Position numbers and translations under genes: made by a program
Assembly: GCA_011049545.1 (NCBI GenBank)
Contig: DRHQ01000064.1
Location: 1 to 64,000 of the forward strand
Reading direction: 5' to 3'
DNA length: 64,000 nucleotides
DNA from: Candidatus Aminicenantota bacterium
Lineage (GTDB): Bacteria > Acidobacteriota > Aminicenantia > Aminicenantales > Aminicenantaceae
The notes under the pieces: generated by a model
Databases searched by the model: none
What the model was told of the DNA's origin: nothing
The model's input: only the letters and a program-made list of their open reading frames with translations
Shown here: piece by piece, positions 18,712 through 27,865 of the stretch
How positions within the stretch are numbered: the stretch's first letter is position 1
Layout: the number at the start of each line of letters is the position of its first letter

Positions 18712-19596
18712 TTATTTCTTCTTCTTTCCACGCTTTTGATCCTCGTTCTTGATTAGCTCACCAAGTTTTTCTGACTTAGAATGATAAGAGTTGTTGCTAT
18801 CTGGAAATTTTCCTTTTTTGACATCATCAATGTATCCTTTCACAGCCCGGCTGATAACTTCATGAATGTCTACATATTTTCTGACAAATTTGGGCAGGTA
18901 TCCGTTTGAAAAGCCCACTAAATCATGAAAAACAAGAATCTGACCATCACAATAGGGACCAGCTCCTATCCCTATCGTAGGAATTTTAAGCTTTCCAGTT
19001 ATGATCCGAGCCACTTCCATCGGAATACACTCTAAGATAACGGAAAAAACACCTGCTTTCTCCAGACTAAGAGCATCTTGGACGATATTTTCAGCTTCAT
19101 CAATTTCTTTTCCTTTTACCTTGAATTGACCCAAATGATAGATAGATTGAGGAGTAAGTCCAACATGTCCCATCACCGGAATTTCCGCTTCGATCAGAGC
19201 TTCAATCAATTTTAGCCTCTTCTTGGATGCTCCTTCGATCTTGACAGCACTTGCACCCGCTTCTTTGAGAAACCGGGAAGCATTATAAACCGATTCCTCG
19301 TTGGACCGGTGGAAAGAAAAATAGGGCATATCTCCCACAACTAAGGCACTTTTCGAAGCAAAGACAACTGGTCTTGTGTGATGAATCATATCTTCCATGG
19401 TAACGGGAATGGTGTTTTTATAGCCTAAGACAACCATTCCTAGTGAATCCCCCACCAGGATCAAATCTATCCCACACTGATCCACAATTTTGGCAACAGG
19501 AAAATCATAAGCTGTTATGGCTACAATTTTTTCTTTCTTCTCTTTTTTAGCTTGAATAAAAGGAATGGTTTTTTTTTGGATTTTTTCGTTGGGCAT
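18712..19596 (-). CDS. panB: 3-methyl-2-oxobutanoate hydroxymethyltransferase
   Basis: PanB makes ketopantoate from alpha-ketoisovalerate and methylene-tetrahydrofolate. Family motifs are AITAYDFPVAKIVDQ, ILVGDSLGMVVLGY, MGHVGLTPQS, and IPTIGIGAGPYCDGQILV. The ORF can begin at a GTG at 19602, but ATG 19596 with an upstream AAAGG is preferred. The C-terminal tail (about 30 residues ending KKRGKKKK) is longer and more basic than usual. It is in line with panC and preceded by a deoxynucleoside kinase, an order seen in other genomes. Confidence 0.96.
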   Translation of the reverse strand: MPNEKIQKKTIPFIQAKKEKKEKIVAITAYDFPVAKIVDQCGIDLILVGDSLGMVVLGYKNTIPVTMEDMIHHTRPVVFASKSALVVGDMPYFSFHRSNEESVYNASRFLKEAGASAVKIEGASKKRLKLIEALIEAEIPVMGHVGLTPQSIYHLGQFKVKGKEIDEAENIVQDALSLEKAGVFSVILECIPMEVARIITGKLKIPTIGIGAGPYCDGQILVFHDLVGFSNGYLPKFVRKYVDIHEVISRAVKGYIDDVKKGKFPDSNNSYHSKSEKLGELIKNEDQKRGKKKK

Positions 19597-19694
19597 GATC
19601 ACACCTTTCTCCCCATCTCATCTCAAACGCAAGATTGAGGTAAAGTCTAAAAAAGCCGTTCAGAACGACTTCTGTTTAAGAAAAAATCTTTAGT

Positions 19695-20369
19695 CTATTT
19701 CAATTTCTTTAAATGCTTGTTTTCTTTGCCAAGAGGAACATAGTACATAGATTTCTTTTTCATTTTCTTAATCTTATCTAGCAAATCTATTATATCTCCT
19801 TCCCGATCTAAATCCAACCCATCTGCCTTCACAACTAAAAGCGGAGCCGCCTGGTAATTGAAAAAAAAATAATCAAAGGCTTCAATGACATCCTCTAAAT
19901 ATTTCTCAGAGATATTTTTCTCCAGAGCACTTCCTTCCTTGTCAATACTTTTCAAAAGGGTCGGCAAAGAAATCTGGAGATGAATTACCAAATCAGGCTT
20001 GCCGACTCTCTCCTGCAACAAACTGTATATTCTTTCATAAACAATAAGCTCATCATCAGTGAGAGTTTGGTAGGCATAAATTTTATCTTTTTCAAACAGG
20101 TAATCACAGATTATCCTTTCTTCGAACAAATCCCTCTGCAGAAGGCTTACTTGCTGGTAGTACCTGTTCACCAAAAAGACAAGCTGGGCAAGAAAGGCAG
20201 CTCCTTCTTTTTCATTATAAAAATCTCTGAGATAAGGATTTTCGACCCTGTCAAAAATGACCTTGCCTCCAATTTTCTGGGATAAGATATTAGCTAATTT
20301 TGTCTTCCCAGATTTAAGAATCCCCTCTATAGCAATATGTTTGAAAATTATTTGCTCTTTTTCCGACAT
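19695..20369 (-). CDS. Deoxynucleoside kinase family protein
   Basis: The 224-residue protein has a degenerate P-loop (EGILKSGKTKLA), the DRVENPYLRDFY segment corresponding to the substrate-binding region of deoxyadenosine/deoxyguanosine kinases, CDYLFEKDKIYA in the place of the DRS-type motif, and PDLVIHLQ before the lid helix. These match the dNK family, which phosphorylates deoxynucleosides for salvage. Family members often neighbour folK, panB and panC, as here. About 35 residues of basic C-terminal extension are unusual. The exact nucleoside cannot be told. Confidence 0.82.
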   Translation of the reverse strand: MSEKEQIIFKHIAIEGILKSGKTKLANILSQKIGGKVIFDRVENPYLRDFYNEKEGAAFLAQLVFLVNRYYQQVSLLQRDLFEERIICDYLFEKDKIYAYQTLTDDELIVYERIYSLLQERVGKPDLVIHLQISLPTLLKSIDKEGSALEKNISEKYLEDVIEAFDYFFFNYQAAPLLVVKADGLDLDREGDIIDLLDKIKKMKKKSMYYVPLGKENKHLKKLK

Positions 20370-20537
20370 ATTTATTATCCTGATTTATTCAGGTTAATTA
20401 AGATTCTCCACTTTCTCAACTCTCATAACCTCTATGAGCAAGGCAGCTTAAAAAATAACGAATATAATAATATAAGTCAATCAAAAACAGGTTGAATACA
20501 GGGATTTGATTTGTCTTTAGGGATTTAATTTTTTGCA

Positions 20538-20558
20538 GGGGCTTGATTCATCAAGCCC
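20538..20558. repeat. Best copy of the GGGCTTGATTCATCAAGCCC palindrome
   Basis: GGGCTTGATTCATCAAGCCC is palindromic except for the central two bases. It is followed by CACCTTAT, similar to the flank of the copy at 4889 (CATCTTAT). A degraded copy (GGGTTTTCTTTATCAAATCC) lies about 45 bases downstream. All copies in the window are intergenic. Confidence 0.65.
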
Positions 20559-20631
20559 ACCTTATAGAATGCACAAATAAATAGTTGGGTTTTCTTTATC
20601 AAATCCTAATCAAATAACAAAAAACAGAAAT

Positions 20632-20838
20632 CTATTTCTTTTTAGGTGTCTCTTCCACGGGAACAATGATCCAGGCTATGATGTAGAATATCACCATAGG
20701 GAATAAAACTGATAACAAGCTGATAGCCACAAAAAGGAGCCGCATTATATTCACATCCATGTCAAAATATTCAGCCAGCCCTCCGCAAATGCCTGCTACC
20801 ATCCTCTGTTTGGAAGAGCGGTAAAGTTTCTTTGCCAT
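20632..20838 (-). CDS. PspC domain membrane protein
   Basis: This is a 68-residue single-domain PspC protein: KLYRSSKQRMVAGICGGLAEYFDMDVNIMRLLF is the diagnostic motif, followed by a long hydrophobic helix and the short tail VPVEETPKKK. PspC-domain proteins sit in the inner membrane and take part in the envelope stress response in species with a full psp system. No pspA or pspB is nearby, so only a general envelope role can be proposed. GGAG lies 8 to 11 bases upstream of the ATG. Confidence 0.9.
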   Translation of the reverse strand: MAKKLYRSSKQRMVAGICGGLAEYFDMDVNIMRLLFVAISLLSVLFPMVIFYIIAWIIVPVEETPKKK

Positions 20839-20918
20839 CTTAATTTTCTCCTAAAAGAAATTATTCTTTTCTAAGGATATTTCCATCAATAAGTACGAAA
20901 AAAGCAATAAAAAGTTTC

Positions 20919-22442
20919 CTAATCCCCAAATTTTATCCCTTGAGCTAAGGGAAGCTCTTTTGACCAGTTAATCGTATTTGTCTGACGGCGCATGTAGCCT
21001 TTCCAGGAGTCTGAGCCAGACTCTCTTCCTCCTCCTGTCTCTTTTTCTCCTCCAAAGGCACCCCCAATCTCGGCTCCGGATGTTCCTATATTAACATTAG
21101 CGATGCCGCAATCTGAACCCTCATGGGATAGGAACTTTTCCGCTGTTAATAAATTTTTCGTAAATACAGCACTGGATAAACCCTGAGGAACTTCATTATG
21201 AAGCCTTATGGCTTCCTCGAAGTCCTTGTATTCTAAGAGGTAAAGGATGGGAGCAAAAGTCTCATGATGGACAATTTCTGTTTGTGATGGCATTTTGACA
21301 ATGGTTGGCTCAACAAATTGCTCCCCTAATTCTTTGAGAGGATGACCGCCGCAGATTATTTCTCCGCCCTGTTCTTTGACTTTTTCTAAAGCAGCCATCA
21401 TATCTTCCACTGCTGCCTTTGTCACCAGAGGCCCCATCAGAATTCCCTCCTCCATGGGATTTCCAAGGCGCACTTGCTTGTAGGCTTGGAGGATTCCCTG
21501 GGTCAGATCAGAAGCAATAGACTCGTGCACGATAATCCGCCTCGTAGAGGTACAGCGCTGGCCCGCTGTCCCCACCGCTCCGAAGAGAATAGAACGAACT
21601 GCCATGTCCAGGTCTGCATCTTCGGCAACAATAATTGCGTTGTTACCTCCAAGCTCAAGGATTGTGCGTCCAAAGCGGCGAGCCACAGCTTCTGACACTC
21701 TTTGTCCCATTTTAGTCGAGCCTGTGAAAGATATAAGAGGCAGCCGTTTGTCGTTAATCATTCTCTCTCCAACAACGGACCCAAATCCAATAACGATGTT
21801 GAAAATGCTCTTGAGCCCATGATCTGCCATGACTCTGTTACAAACATTCTGAACAGCAACGGCTGTCAGGGGAGTACTGGAAGATGGTTTCCAGACAATC
21901 GTATCTCCACAGGCTGCTGCGATAGCAGCATTCCAGGCCCAGACTGCCACGGGAAAATTGAAGGCTGTGATGATTCCGATAGCACCTAGGGGATGCCACT
22001 GCTCATACATCCTGTGTCCAGGACGTTCGGAATGCATTGTCAACCCGTAAAGCTGCCGAGAAAGACCCACTGCAAAATCACAGACATCAATCATCTCCTG
22101 AACTTCACCAATTCCCTCTGCCCTGATCTTTCCCATCTCCAGAGTCACCAGCTCCCCAAGAGGTTCCTTCAATTCCCTTAGCGCTTCCCCCACATCACGG
22201 ATCACCATGCCCCGTTGCGGAGCAGGCATCATGCGCCAGGATTTAAAAGCCTCAGCGGCCTGGTTGATAACCTGTTCGTATGTCTTTTCTGTGGCTTGGA
22301 TAATCTTGGCGATAGGTTCTCCGGTGGCGGGATTGTATGAGACAAGCTCGGGACCTTGAGGGTCTTCAAACCATTGTCCCTCACCAGCACAAGCTCCAAT
22401 ATTTACGTCTTTAATTTGTAATTTTTCTAATAACTTTTTCAT
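20919..22442 (-). CDS. ALDH7-type aldehyde dehydrogenase (probable aminoadipate-semialdehyde dehydrogenase)
   Basis: This is a full-length NAD-dependent aldehyde dehydrogenase of 507 residues. Motifs are ITAFNFPVAVWAWNAA and VWKPSSSTPLT (cofactor fold), FTGSTKMG, ELGGNNAIIV with the general-base Glu, and GTAGQRCTSTRR with the catalytic Cys. The N-terminus and the HPLGAIGIITAFNFP segment match the ALDH7 (antiquitin / alpha-aminoadipic semialdehyde dehydrogenase) subgroup, active in lysine degradation or betaine aldehyde oxidation. It stands 31 bases downstream of the P5C dehydrogenase gene and is surely cotranscribed with it, suggesting an amino-acid catabolic unit. Confidence 0.85.
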   Translation of the reverse strand: MKKLLEKLQIKDVNIGACAGEGQWFEDPQGPELVSYNPATGEPIAKIIQATEKTYEQVINQAAEAFKSWRMMPAPQRGMVIRDVGEALRELKEPLGELVTLEMGKIRAEGIGEVQEMIDVCDFAVGLSRQLYGLTMHSERPGHRMYEQWHPLGAIGIITAFNFPVAVWAWNAAIAAACGDTIVWKPSSSTPLTAVAVQNVCNRVMADHGLKSIFNIVIGFGSVVGERMINDKRLPLISFTGSTKMGQRVSEAVARRFGRTILELGGNNAIIVAEDADLDMAVRSILFGAVGTAGQRCTSTRRIIVHESIASDLTQGILQAYKQVRLGNPMEEGILMGPLVTKAAVEDMMAALEKVKEQGGEIICGGHPLKELGEQFVEPTIVKMPSQTEIVHHETFAPILYLLEYKDFEEAIRLHNEVPQGLSSAVFTKNLLTAEKFLSHEGSDCGIANVNIGTSGAEIGGAFGGEKETGGGRESGSDSWKGYMRRQTNTINWSKELPLAQGIKFGD

Positions 22443-22473
22443 TTATCTCTCCTTTGTATTTTTTTTGAATTCT

Positions 22474-24102
22474 TTATTCCTCGTTCAGAAAAGGATAGCG
22501 GTAATCCCTGGGAGGACGCAAATTCTCCTTAACTGCTCGAGCACTTGTCCAGCGAAGAAGGTTCAAGTAAGAACCAGCTTTATCGTTTGTTCCCGAGCCT
22601 CTGGCTCCTCCAAAAGGCTGCTGGCTGACAACAGCTCCAGTGGGTTTATCATTGATATAGAAGTTTCCTGCTGCATGGCGGAGGGCAACAAAGGCCTCAT
22701 CAATTGCTTTCCGGTCGTTGGCGAAGACAGCTCCTGTTAAACCATAGGGCGAGGTAGTATCGCAAATTTTTAATGTTTCTTTGTATTTATTTTCAGGGTA
22801 GACATAGATTGTAAGAACAGGCCCAAATATTTCTTCCTCCATCAACTTGTCTTTAGGATTGGTAACGACAACGAGTGTGGGCTCTATAAAATAACCCTTG
22901 GAATCATCGTAATTTCCTCCACAAACAATATTAGCTTCTTTTGATTTCTTCGCGTATTCAATGAATTCCACTATGCTATCAAAAGCGGGTTTATCAATAA
23001 CAGCACCTATAAAATTTGTAAAATCATTTATATCGCCCATCTTGATTGTCTTTATCTCATCTGACAAACTTTCTTTGATAGAAGGCCAGAGATTTGACGG
23101 GATGTAAGCTCGGCTGGCTGCTGAACACTTCTGTCCCTGATACTCAAATGCTCCGCGGATCAAGGCCGTGGTCACAGCCTCAGCATCAGCAGAAGCATGA
23201 ACAAAGACAAAGTCTTTTCCGCCAGTCTCCCCCACAATTCTGGGATATGTTTTGTAATTCATGATGTTTGACCCGATGGTCTTCCACATTCCCTGAAAAA
23301 CAGGAGTGCTTCCAGTGAAATGAACTCCAGCTAACTCTGGCTTTTCTAAGACAGGATCTCCGACATATCGTCCTGGGCCAGGAACAAAATTTATCACACC
23401 GTCAGGCAATCCAGCCTCCTTCAACAACTGGGTTATAAAATAGGCTGAATAGACTGCCGAAGAGGCCGGCTTCCACAACACCGTGTTTCCCATCATGGCT
23501 GGCGAGGTGGGTAAATTACCGGCAATAGAAGTGAAATTAAAAGGGGTCACAGCAAAAACAAAACCTTCCAAGGCACGGTATTCCATGTAATTCCAGATTT
23601 CATGAGAGGAATCCGGCTGTTGAGTGTAGATCTGGCGCATGTAGGAGGGATTAAAGCGATAAAAATCGATTAGTTCGCAGGCTGCGTCTATCTCTGCCTG
23701 ATAGACTGTCTTTGACTGTCCGAGCATGGTGGCAGCATTCAAAATATAGCGGTATTTTGTGGCAAGTAGCTCCGCAGCTCGAAGAAAAATTGAGGTTCGA
23801 GATTTCCAATCCATCACCGACCAATCTTTCCAGGCCTTCTGGGCTTCCTTAACCGCTTTATCCAGTTCTGGAGGCCCTGCTGTATGATACTGGGCTAAAA
23901 GATGGTTGTGGTCATGCGGGCAGCGGCAATCTGCCATATTTCCGGAAAGGATCTCTTTACCTCCGATTATCAAAGGAATCTCAATTTTCTCATTTAACAT
24001 TTTCTCCAGGTGAGCCTTCAAGTCCTTTTTCTCCCGACTTCCTGGAGCATAGCTATAAACAGGCTCATTGAAAGGTGTAGGAATTTTTATTATGGCATTC
24101 AT
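22474..24102 (-). CDS. pruA: L-glutamate gamma-semialdehyde (1-pyrroline-5-carboxylate) dehydrogenase
   Basis: The enzyme oxidises glutamate-5-semialdehyde to glutamate, the last step of proline (and arginine/ornithine) degradation. Length (542) and sequence match the single-function ALDH4 form: N-terminal PFNEPVYSYAPGS, FAVTPFNFTSIAGNLP, VLWKPASSAVYSAY, FTGSTPVFQ, VGETGGKDFVFVH with the Glu, and YQGQKCSAASRAY with the catalytic Cys. No proline dehydrogenase gene is in the window. It is transcribed ahead of the ALDH7-type gene. Confidence 0.92.
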   Translation of the reverse strand: MNAIIKIPTPFNEPVYSYAPGSREKKDLKAHLEKMLNEKIEIPLIIGGKEILSGNMADCRCPHDHNHLLAQYHTAGPPELDKAVKEAQKAWKDWSVMDWKSRTSIFLRAAELLATKYRYILNAATMLGQSKTVYQAEIDAACELIDFYRFNPSYMRQIYTQQPDSSHEIWNYMEYRALEGFVFAVTPFNFTSIAGNLPTSPAMMGNTVLWKPASSAVYSAYFITQLLKEAGLPDGVINFVPGPGRYVGDPVLEKPELAGVHFTGSTPVFQGMWKTIGSNIMNYKTYPRIVGETGGKDFVFVHASADAEAVTTALIRGAFEYQGQKCSAASRAYIPSNLWPSIKESLSDEIKTIKMGDINDFTNFIGAVIDKPAFDSIVEFIEYAKKSKEANIVCGGNYDDSKGYFIEPTLVVVTNPKDKLMEEEIFGPVLTIYVYPENKYKETLKICDTTSPYGLTGAVFANDRKAIDEAFVALRHAAGNFYINDKPTGAVVSQQPFGGARGSGTNDKAGSYLNLLRWTSARAVKENLRPPRDYRYPFLNEE

Positions 24103-24129
24103 CTCAATTTCCTCCTTCTTATAAAATTT

Positions 24130-24225
24130 GGGATCAGATCTTTCAAACTTTTATAATTTTATGAATATTAAGCAATTCATTTTATATTTTTCTTGCCAAT
24201 AATAAAAGTATTAAAGATCTGACCC
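24130..24225. repeat. Inverted-repeat element, GGATCAGATCTTT family
   Basis: GGGATCAGATCTTT (24130-24143) and AAAGATCTGACCC (24213-24225) are inverted ends around about 70 AT-rich bases. It belongs to the same family as the elements at 32835, 34104 and 55217, and lies between pruA and the HD-domain gene. Confidence 0.65.
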
Positions 24226-24235
24226 TGATCAGCAA

Positions 24236-24784
24236 TCAAAGACCAAGATCTTTATCAATGCTTTGCATGGCTTCAAGGCATATGGATATAAACTCGTCCA
24301 GTTCCAAACCAATATTCTTGCTCTTTTCTATATCTTCCCGGGTTGCTCCTTTGGCAAAGCTTTTTTCTTTGTATCTTCTCTGCACAAAACCAACATCGAC
24401 TTCTCTCAGTTTCTTGCTAGGGTGCATCAGAGTGGCAGCAATGATCAACCCTGTAAGAGGATCAACGGAAAAAATTGCCCAGTCCATCTTGCTCTCACAA
24501 GTTACATGCGCGGCATGGGCTTTAACCGCATGAATGATATCTGCATCGATCCCGAGTTCTTCCAAAATTTTGACTGTCTCAGTCGTATGAAGTTCAGGGC
24601 TTTTTTCAGTGATTTCGTAATCAAGGTCGTGGAGCATTCCTGCTAGCCCCCATTTCTCCACATCCTGATTAAGCCGTGAAGCAAGAGCCTTCATGCATAC
24701 TGCTACTGCCAAGGAATGCTTCACCAGGTTCTTATTTTTAAGATATTTTTGGACAGTCTCTAAAGCTTCTTCTCTTTCCATCAT
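24236..24784 (-). CDS. HDIG-type HD domain protein
   Basis: The 182-residue protein has an HD fold: an early His in LVKHSLAVAVCMKAL, the doublet in GMLHDLDYE, further metal ligands in HAVKAHAAH and an Asp in WAIFSVDPLTGLI. It resembles small HDIG-domain hydrolases, which act on phosphate monoesters or nucleotides. The substrate is unknown. It is in line with its minus-strand neighbours, with a palindromic element between it and pruA, and 34 bases separate it from the propeller gene. Confidence 0.8.
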   Translation of the reverse strand: MMEREEALETVQKYLKNKNLVKHSLAVAVCMKALASRLNQDVEKWGLAGMLHDLDYEITEKSPELHTTETVKILEELGIDADIIHAVKAHAAHVTCESKMDWAIFSVDPLTGLIIAATLMHPSKKLREVDVGFVQRRYKEKSFAKGATREDIEKSKNIGLELDEFISICLEAMQSIDKDLGL

Positions 24785-24818
24785 ACAATCTCCTTTCTAT
24801 ATTATTTTTTAAGTTCTT

Positions 24819-26156
24819 TTAATCTTTCTTAATCACAAAGGGAATTTCAGTCTTCATGCTTTCCTTTTCATCAACAACTTTAACTCCTACGATGTAATCC
24901 CCCTCCTTCTCCGGAAACCAAGCCCATGAATTTTTCTCAGATTTCTCTTGAACTATTCTTTCCTCCTTCCTTTCCTTAAGGTAGAATTCATAATTTTGCC
25001 TGTAGAAACCAACAGCAGAAACAGTAAAAGCAATTTCTGCTCCAACCTTTTGCGGCGATTCCCCGGAGGATCTCAAAGATACTTTTAATATCTTTTTCAA
25101 AAAGATAAGTTTTCCCTCATCCTTCTTGTTATCATGTAGATTGAACATAAGGTAAGGCGCAACCCATAGCGGATTTGATTTAATCTCCTGGCCCGTGTCG
25201 TATTCTCCGATATTTTCCCCCGTTTCTACATCAAAACAAAGCAGGAGGGAAGAAAAGGAGGAGGCCAAAATTCTCTCTCCAGAAATTTCAAGACGATAAA
25301 AACTCCGTGATGGGATTATTTTCCACCAGAGAATATGTCCGTTTTTTTTATTCAGACAGTACAATACATTATTCCAGCAAATAAAAAAAATCCTCTTGCC
25401 ATCGACAACAGGAGGGTTGAGGATTTTTCCTCCAATCTTTATTTTCCATTTTTTCTTTCTTTTTGCTAGATTAAAGCAATAAAAATAATGGTCATCCGTA
25501 CCAAAATACAGGAAATTCTTCTCGACTAAAGGGAGAGGCTGAATTTTATTCTCTGTTTTGATCTTATCTAAAAGACTGCCTTTTTCACTCAGAATATAAA
25601 GGTTATGATCATCGCAGCCAAATATAATTCTTTCGGCAGAAAAAACAGGAGTAGACCTGATAGCGTCACCCGCCTCGAAGCGCCAGAGTTCTTCTCCGCT
25701 TGATGTTGCGCGGGCAAAAAAGATTCCTTTCTCCGTGCCAAAGTATATTTTTTTCTTAAGTTCTTTAATACCAGTCGTGATTTTTTCTTTAACCTCTTTT
25801 TTCCAGAGCAGCCTTCCTTTTTTGCTCAAGCAGTAGAGCGTACTGTTCATATCATAAACGTAAATGTTTTCAGCTCCAAGGAAGGGAGAACTCGCCAGTT
25901 CTTCAGAAACTTCGAATTTCCATAAAATTTCGCGTCTCTCTCCTGTCATACAATAAACCAACCCTCTCTCCGTAGAAAGATAAATATCTCCCTCAGTATC
26001 TTTCACAAAGTCGATGATCCTTCCTTTGTAGGCGATCTCTCCAGCCTTTTCTAAAGGGAAGACTACTCCAGAAGGATATGCAGGAATTCTTGATTTAAAA
26101 AAAGAACAGAAGCCTAAAAAGATGCAAACCAGGAACAAGAGCGTAAATTTTTTCAT
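24819..26156 (-). CDS. PQQ-like beta-propeller lipoprotein with C-terminal Y_Y_Y-like domain
   Basis: The first residues MKKFTLLFLVCIFLGFCSFF look like a signal peptide with a lipobox-like LGFC, so the protein should be exported and perhaps lipidated. The body has repeats of about 40 residues, each carrying a pattern such as IYFGTEKGIFFARATSSGEELWRF, characteristic of PQQ-like (quinoprotein) beta-propellers without evident PQQ ligands. The last 80 residues resemble a triple-tyrosine or Ig-like module. The ORF track begins at 26234, but the start was set to 26156 at the signal peptide. It is probably a cell-surface scaffold or sensor. Confidence 0.7.
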   Translation of the reverse strand: MKKFTLLFLVCIFLGFCSFFKSRIPAYPSGVVFPLEKAGEIAYKGRIIDFVKDTEGDIYLSTERGLVYCMTGERREILWKFEVSEELASSPFLGAENIYVYDMNSTLYCLSKKGRLLWKKEVKEKITTGIKELKKKIYFGTEKGIFFARATSSGEELWRFEAGDAIRSTPVFSAERIIFGCDDHNLYILSEKGSLLDKIKTENKIQPLPLVEKNFLYFGTDDHYFYCFNLAKRKKKWKIKIGGKILNPPVVDGKRIFFICWNNVLYCLNKKNGHILWWKIIPSRSFYRLEISGERILASSFSSLLLCFDVETGENIGEYDTGQEIKSNPLWVAPYLMFNLHDNKKDEGKLIFLKKILKVSLRSSGESPQKVGAEIAFTVSAVGFYRQNYEFYLKERKEERIVQEKSEKNSWAWFPEKEGDYIVGVKVVDEKESMKTEIPFVIKKD

Positions 26157-26251
26157 TCTTCTTGAAAAATCCAATAATAGCACTTTTTTCTCTCTTTCCT
26201 CAATCTTTACAGAAAACTTGAAGGCTGATATCATTCAAAAGAGAGAAGACG

Positions 26252-26425
26252 ATGATTAACTACATTATGCTCTATAAAATAAGAAAAAAAGTCAAAAAAA
26301 TTTTGAAAGAAAAAATTTTCGAGGAAGAGCTCGCCACAACCCCGACTTCTTGTGTTGGCTGTGTTGCTGATGATATAAGCTGGGAAATTTATTACCTTTT
26401 GAAAGAAAAGAATGAGAAAGATTAG
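26252..26425 (+). CDS. Possible 57-residue protein with a CVGC motif
   Basis: This ORF is too short for the ORF track. It begins at ATG 26252 (GAGAGAAG upstream) and reads MINYIMLYKIRKKVKK, then a middle with TSCVGCVADD, and ends ISWEIYYLLKEKNEKD. It fills the 270-base gap between rarA and the propeller gene on the opposite strand, with its stop overlapping the rarA stop by 4 bases. The composition is protein-like (basic amphipathic start, CxxC) but no family is recognised. The 78-residue minus-strand ORF over the same bases looks less protein-like. Confidence 0.35.
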   Translation: MINYIMLYKIRKKVKKILKEKIFEEELATTPTSCVGCVADDISWEIYYLLKEKNEKD

Positions 26426-27735
26426 CTCTTCTCTCTTTTTATTTTTTCTTTTAGGGAATTCCACCACTCTATTCTTTTTTTAATATCCTTTTCCATACCC
26501 AGGTTTCCAGGTTCATAATATTTCCTTCCCTTTAGCTTGTCAGGAAAAGTCTCCATAGCAGTTGTGGAGTAAGGGAATTTATGAGCATAAGCATAATCTT
26601 TGCCGTATCCAATACCTTTCATTAGATCAGTCACAGGATTTCTTATATGGAAAGGGACGGGTTCAAAAGGACTTGCCTCGACATCTTTCATAGCCTTGTT
26701 AAAGGCGACATAGGCCCGATTGCTCTTGGGAGCTGAAGCCAGATAGATGGCTGCCTCGGCAAGAGCCAGTTCTCCTTCAGGGGAGCCTATAAAATCATAG
26801 GCTTCTTTTGCACTGAGGGCAATGGAGAGAGCCTGAGGATCTGCAAGACCAATATCTTCAGAAGCAAATCTCACCAGCCTTCGCGCAATATACAGGGGAT
26901 CTTCTCCTGCGGCAATCATCCTTGCCAGCCAGTAAAGAGAAGCATCCACATCACTATTCCTAAGGCTTTTATGAAGAGCAGAGATCAGGTTGAAGTGTTC
27001 TTCTCCTTTCTTATCGTAGAGAAGAATTCGCTTCTGCAGTGCCTCTTTTACCTCTTCAGTTGTTATCTTGTCATCTTTTACCAGATTTGCAGATATTTCG
27101 AGAGTATTAAGGGCTCTTCGGGCATCTCCGTTAGCATAGTCTATGATCATTTTTAGGACCTGCTTTTCAAGCTTGAGCTTTAGTCTCCCCAGCCCCTGCT
27201 CCTTATCAGCTAAAGCTCCTTTGATGATAAGGGTCAATGTTTCTTCGGATAGAGGGTTCAAAACCAGAACCTTCGTCCGAGAAAGAAGAGCTGCGATAAC
27301 TTCAAAAGATGGATTTTCAGTTGTTGAACCGAAAAGAATGATATCCCCTTTCTCTACATAGGGTAAAAAAGCACCTTGCTGGGCTTTATTGAATCGGTGT
27401 ATCTCATCGATGAAAATGATCGTGGGTTGTCCATACATTTTTTTATGACTTTCCGCCTTGGCCATGACTTGCTTGACTTCTTTGATGCCTGAAAGGACGG
27501 CGCTGAAAAAAATATAGGGAAAATTGAATTGATCGGCTATGATGTAGCCCAAAGTGGTCTTGCCTGAGCCGGGAGGCCCCCAAAATATGATGGAAACCAG
27601 ACAATCTGCTTTTATCAACTGGGAAAGTATCTTTCTTTCGCCGATGATATGCTCCTGGCCATAAAAGTGCTCCAGAGTCTTAGGCCGCATCCTCTCTGCC
27701 AGGGGAATGTGTTTTTCGCCCTTTTTAGTATCCAT
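26422..27735 (-). CDS. rarA: Replication-associated recombination protein A (clamp-loader-like AAA ATPase)
   Basis: RarA/MgsA is an AAA+ ATPase of the clamp-loader family that acts at stalled replication forks. Seen are: PLAERMRPKTLEHFYGQEHI (family N-terminus), Walker A GPPGSGKTT, Walker B IFIDEIHRFNKAQQ, sensor 1 FGSTTENPSFE, sensor 2 GDARRALNTLE, and the C-terminal tetramerisation region ending in RKYYEPGNLGMEKDI. The ORF track starts at 27867, but residues 1-44 of that frame are translated from a palindromic repeat. The start is therefore ATG 27735, giving 437 residues, normal for the family. Confidence 0.95.
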   Translation of the reverse strand: MDTKKGEKHIPLAERMRPKTLEHFYGQEHIIGERKILSQLIKADCLVSIIFWGPPGSGKTTLGYIIADQFNFPYIFFSAVLSGIKEVKQVMAKAESHKKMYGQPTIIFIDEIHRFNKAQQGAFLPYVEKGDIILFGSTTENPSFEVIAALLSRTKVLVLNPLSEETLTLIIKGALADKEQGLGRLKLKLEKQVLKMIIDYANGDARRALNTLEISANLVKDDKITTEEVKEALQKRILLYDKKGEEHFNLISALHKSLRNSDVDASLYWLARMIAAGEDPLYIARRLVRFASEDIGLADPQALSIALSAKEAYDFIGSPEGELALAEAAIYLASAPKSNRAYVAFNKAMKDVEASPFEPVPFHIRNPVTDLMKGIGYGKDYAYAHKFPYSTTAMETFPDKLKGRKYYEPGNLGMEKDIKKRIEWWNSLKEKIKREKS

Positions 27736-27846
27736 GAATTTAGTGACCTTTGTTGAATTATACCAGATATTTTTTAAAGGGGACAGTTTAAAGGGGGAAA
27801 TACCTTCTCTCAATGCCACTAAATAACAAGACCCCATTAGGTACTC

Positions 27847-27865
27847 AATGGCAAGACCTGACCCC
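27847..27865. repeat. One arm of the GGGGTCAGGTC palindrome family
   Basis: AATGGCAAGACCTGACCCC matches the right arms at 32901 (AATAGCAAGACCTAACC) and 55279 (AATGGCAAGGCCTGACCCC). A related CAAGACCCCATTAGG lies just before it. It produces the spurious N-terminal extension of rarA. Confidence 0.6.

Noticed and set aside
26231-26467. 78-residue minus-strand ORF at the rarA end
   Set aside because: Composition is Phe/Asn-rich and unprotein-like, and it overlaps the rarA 3-prime end; the plus-strand ORF is more plausible.
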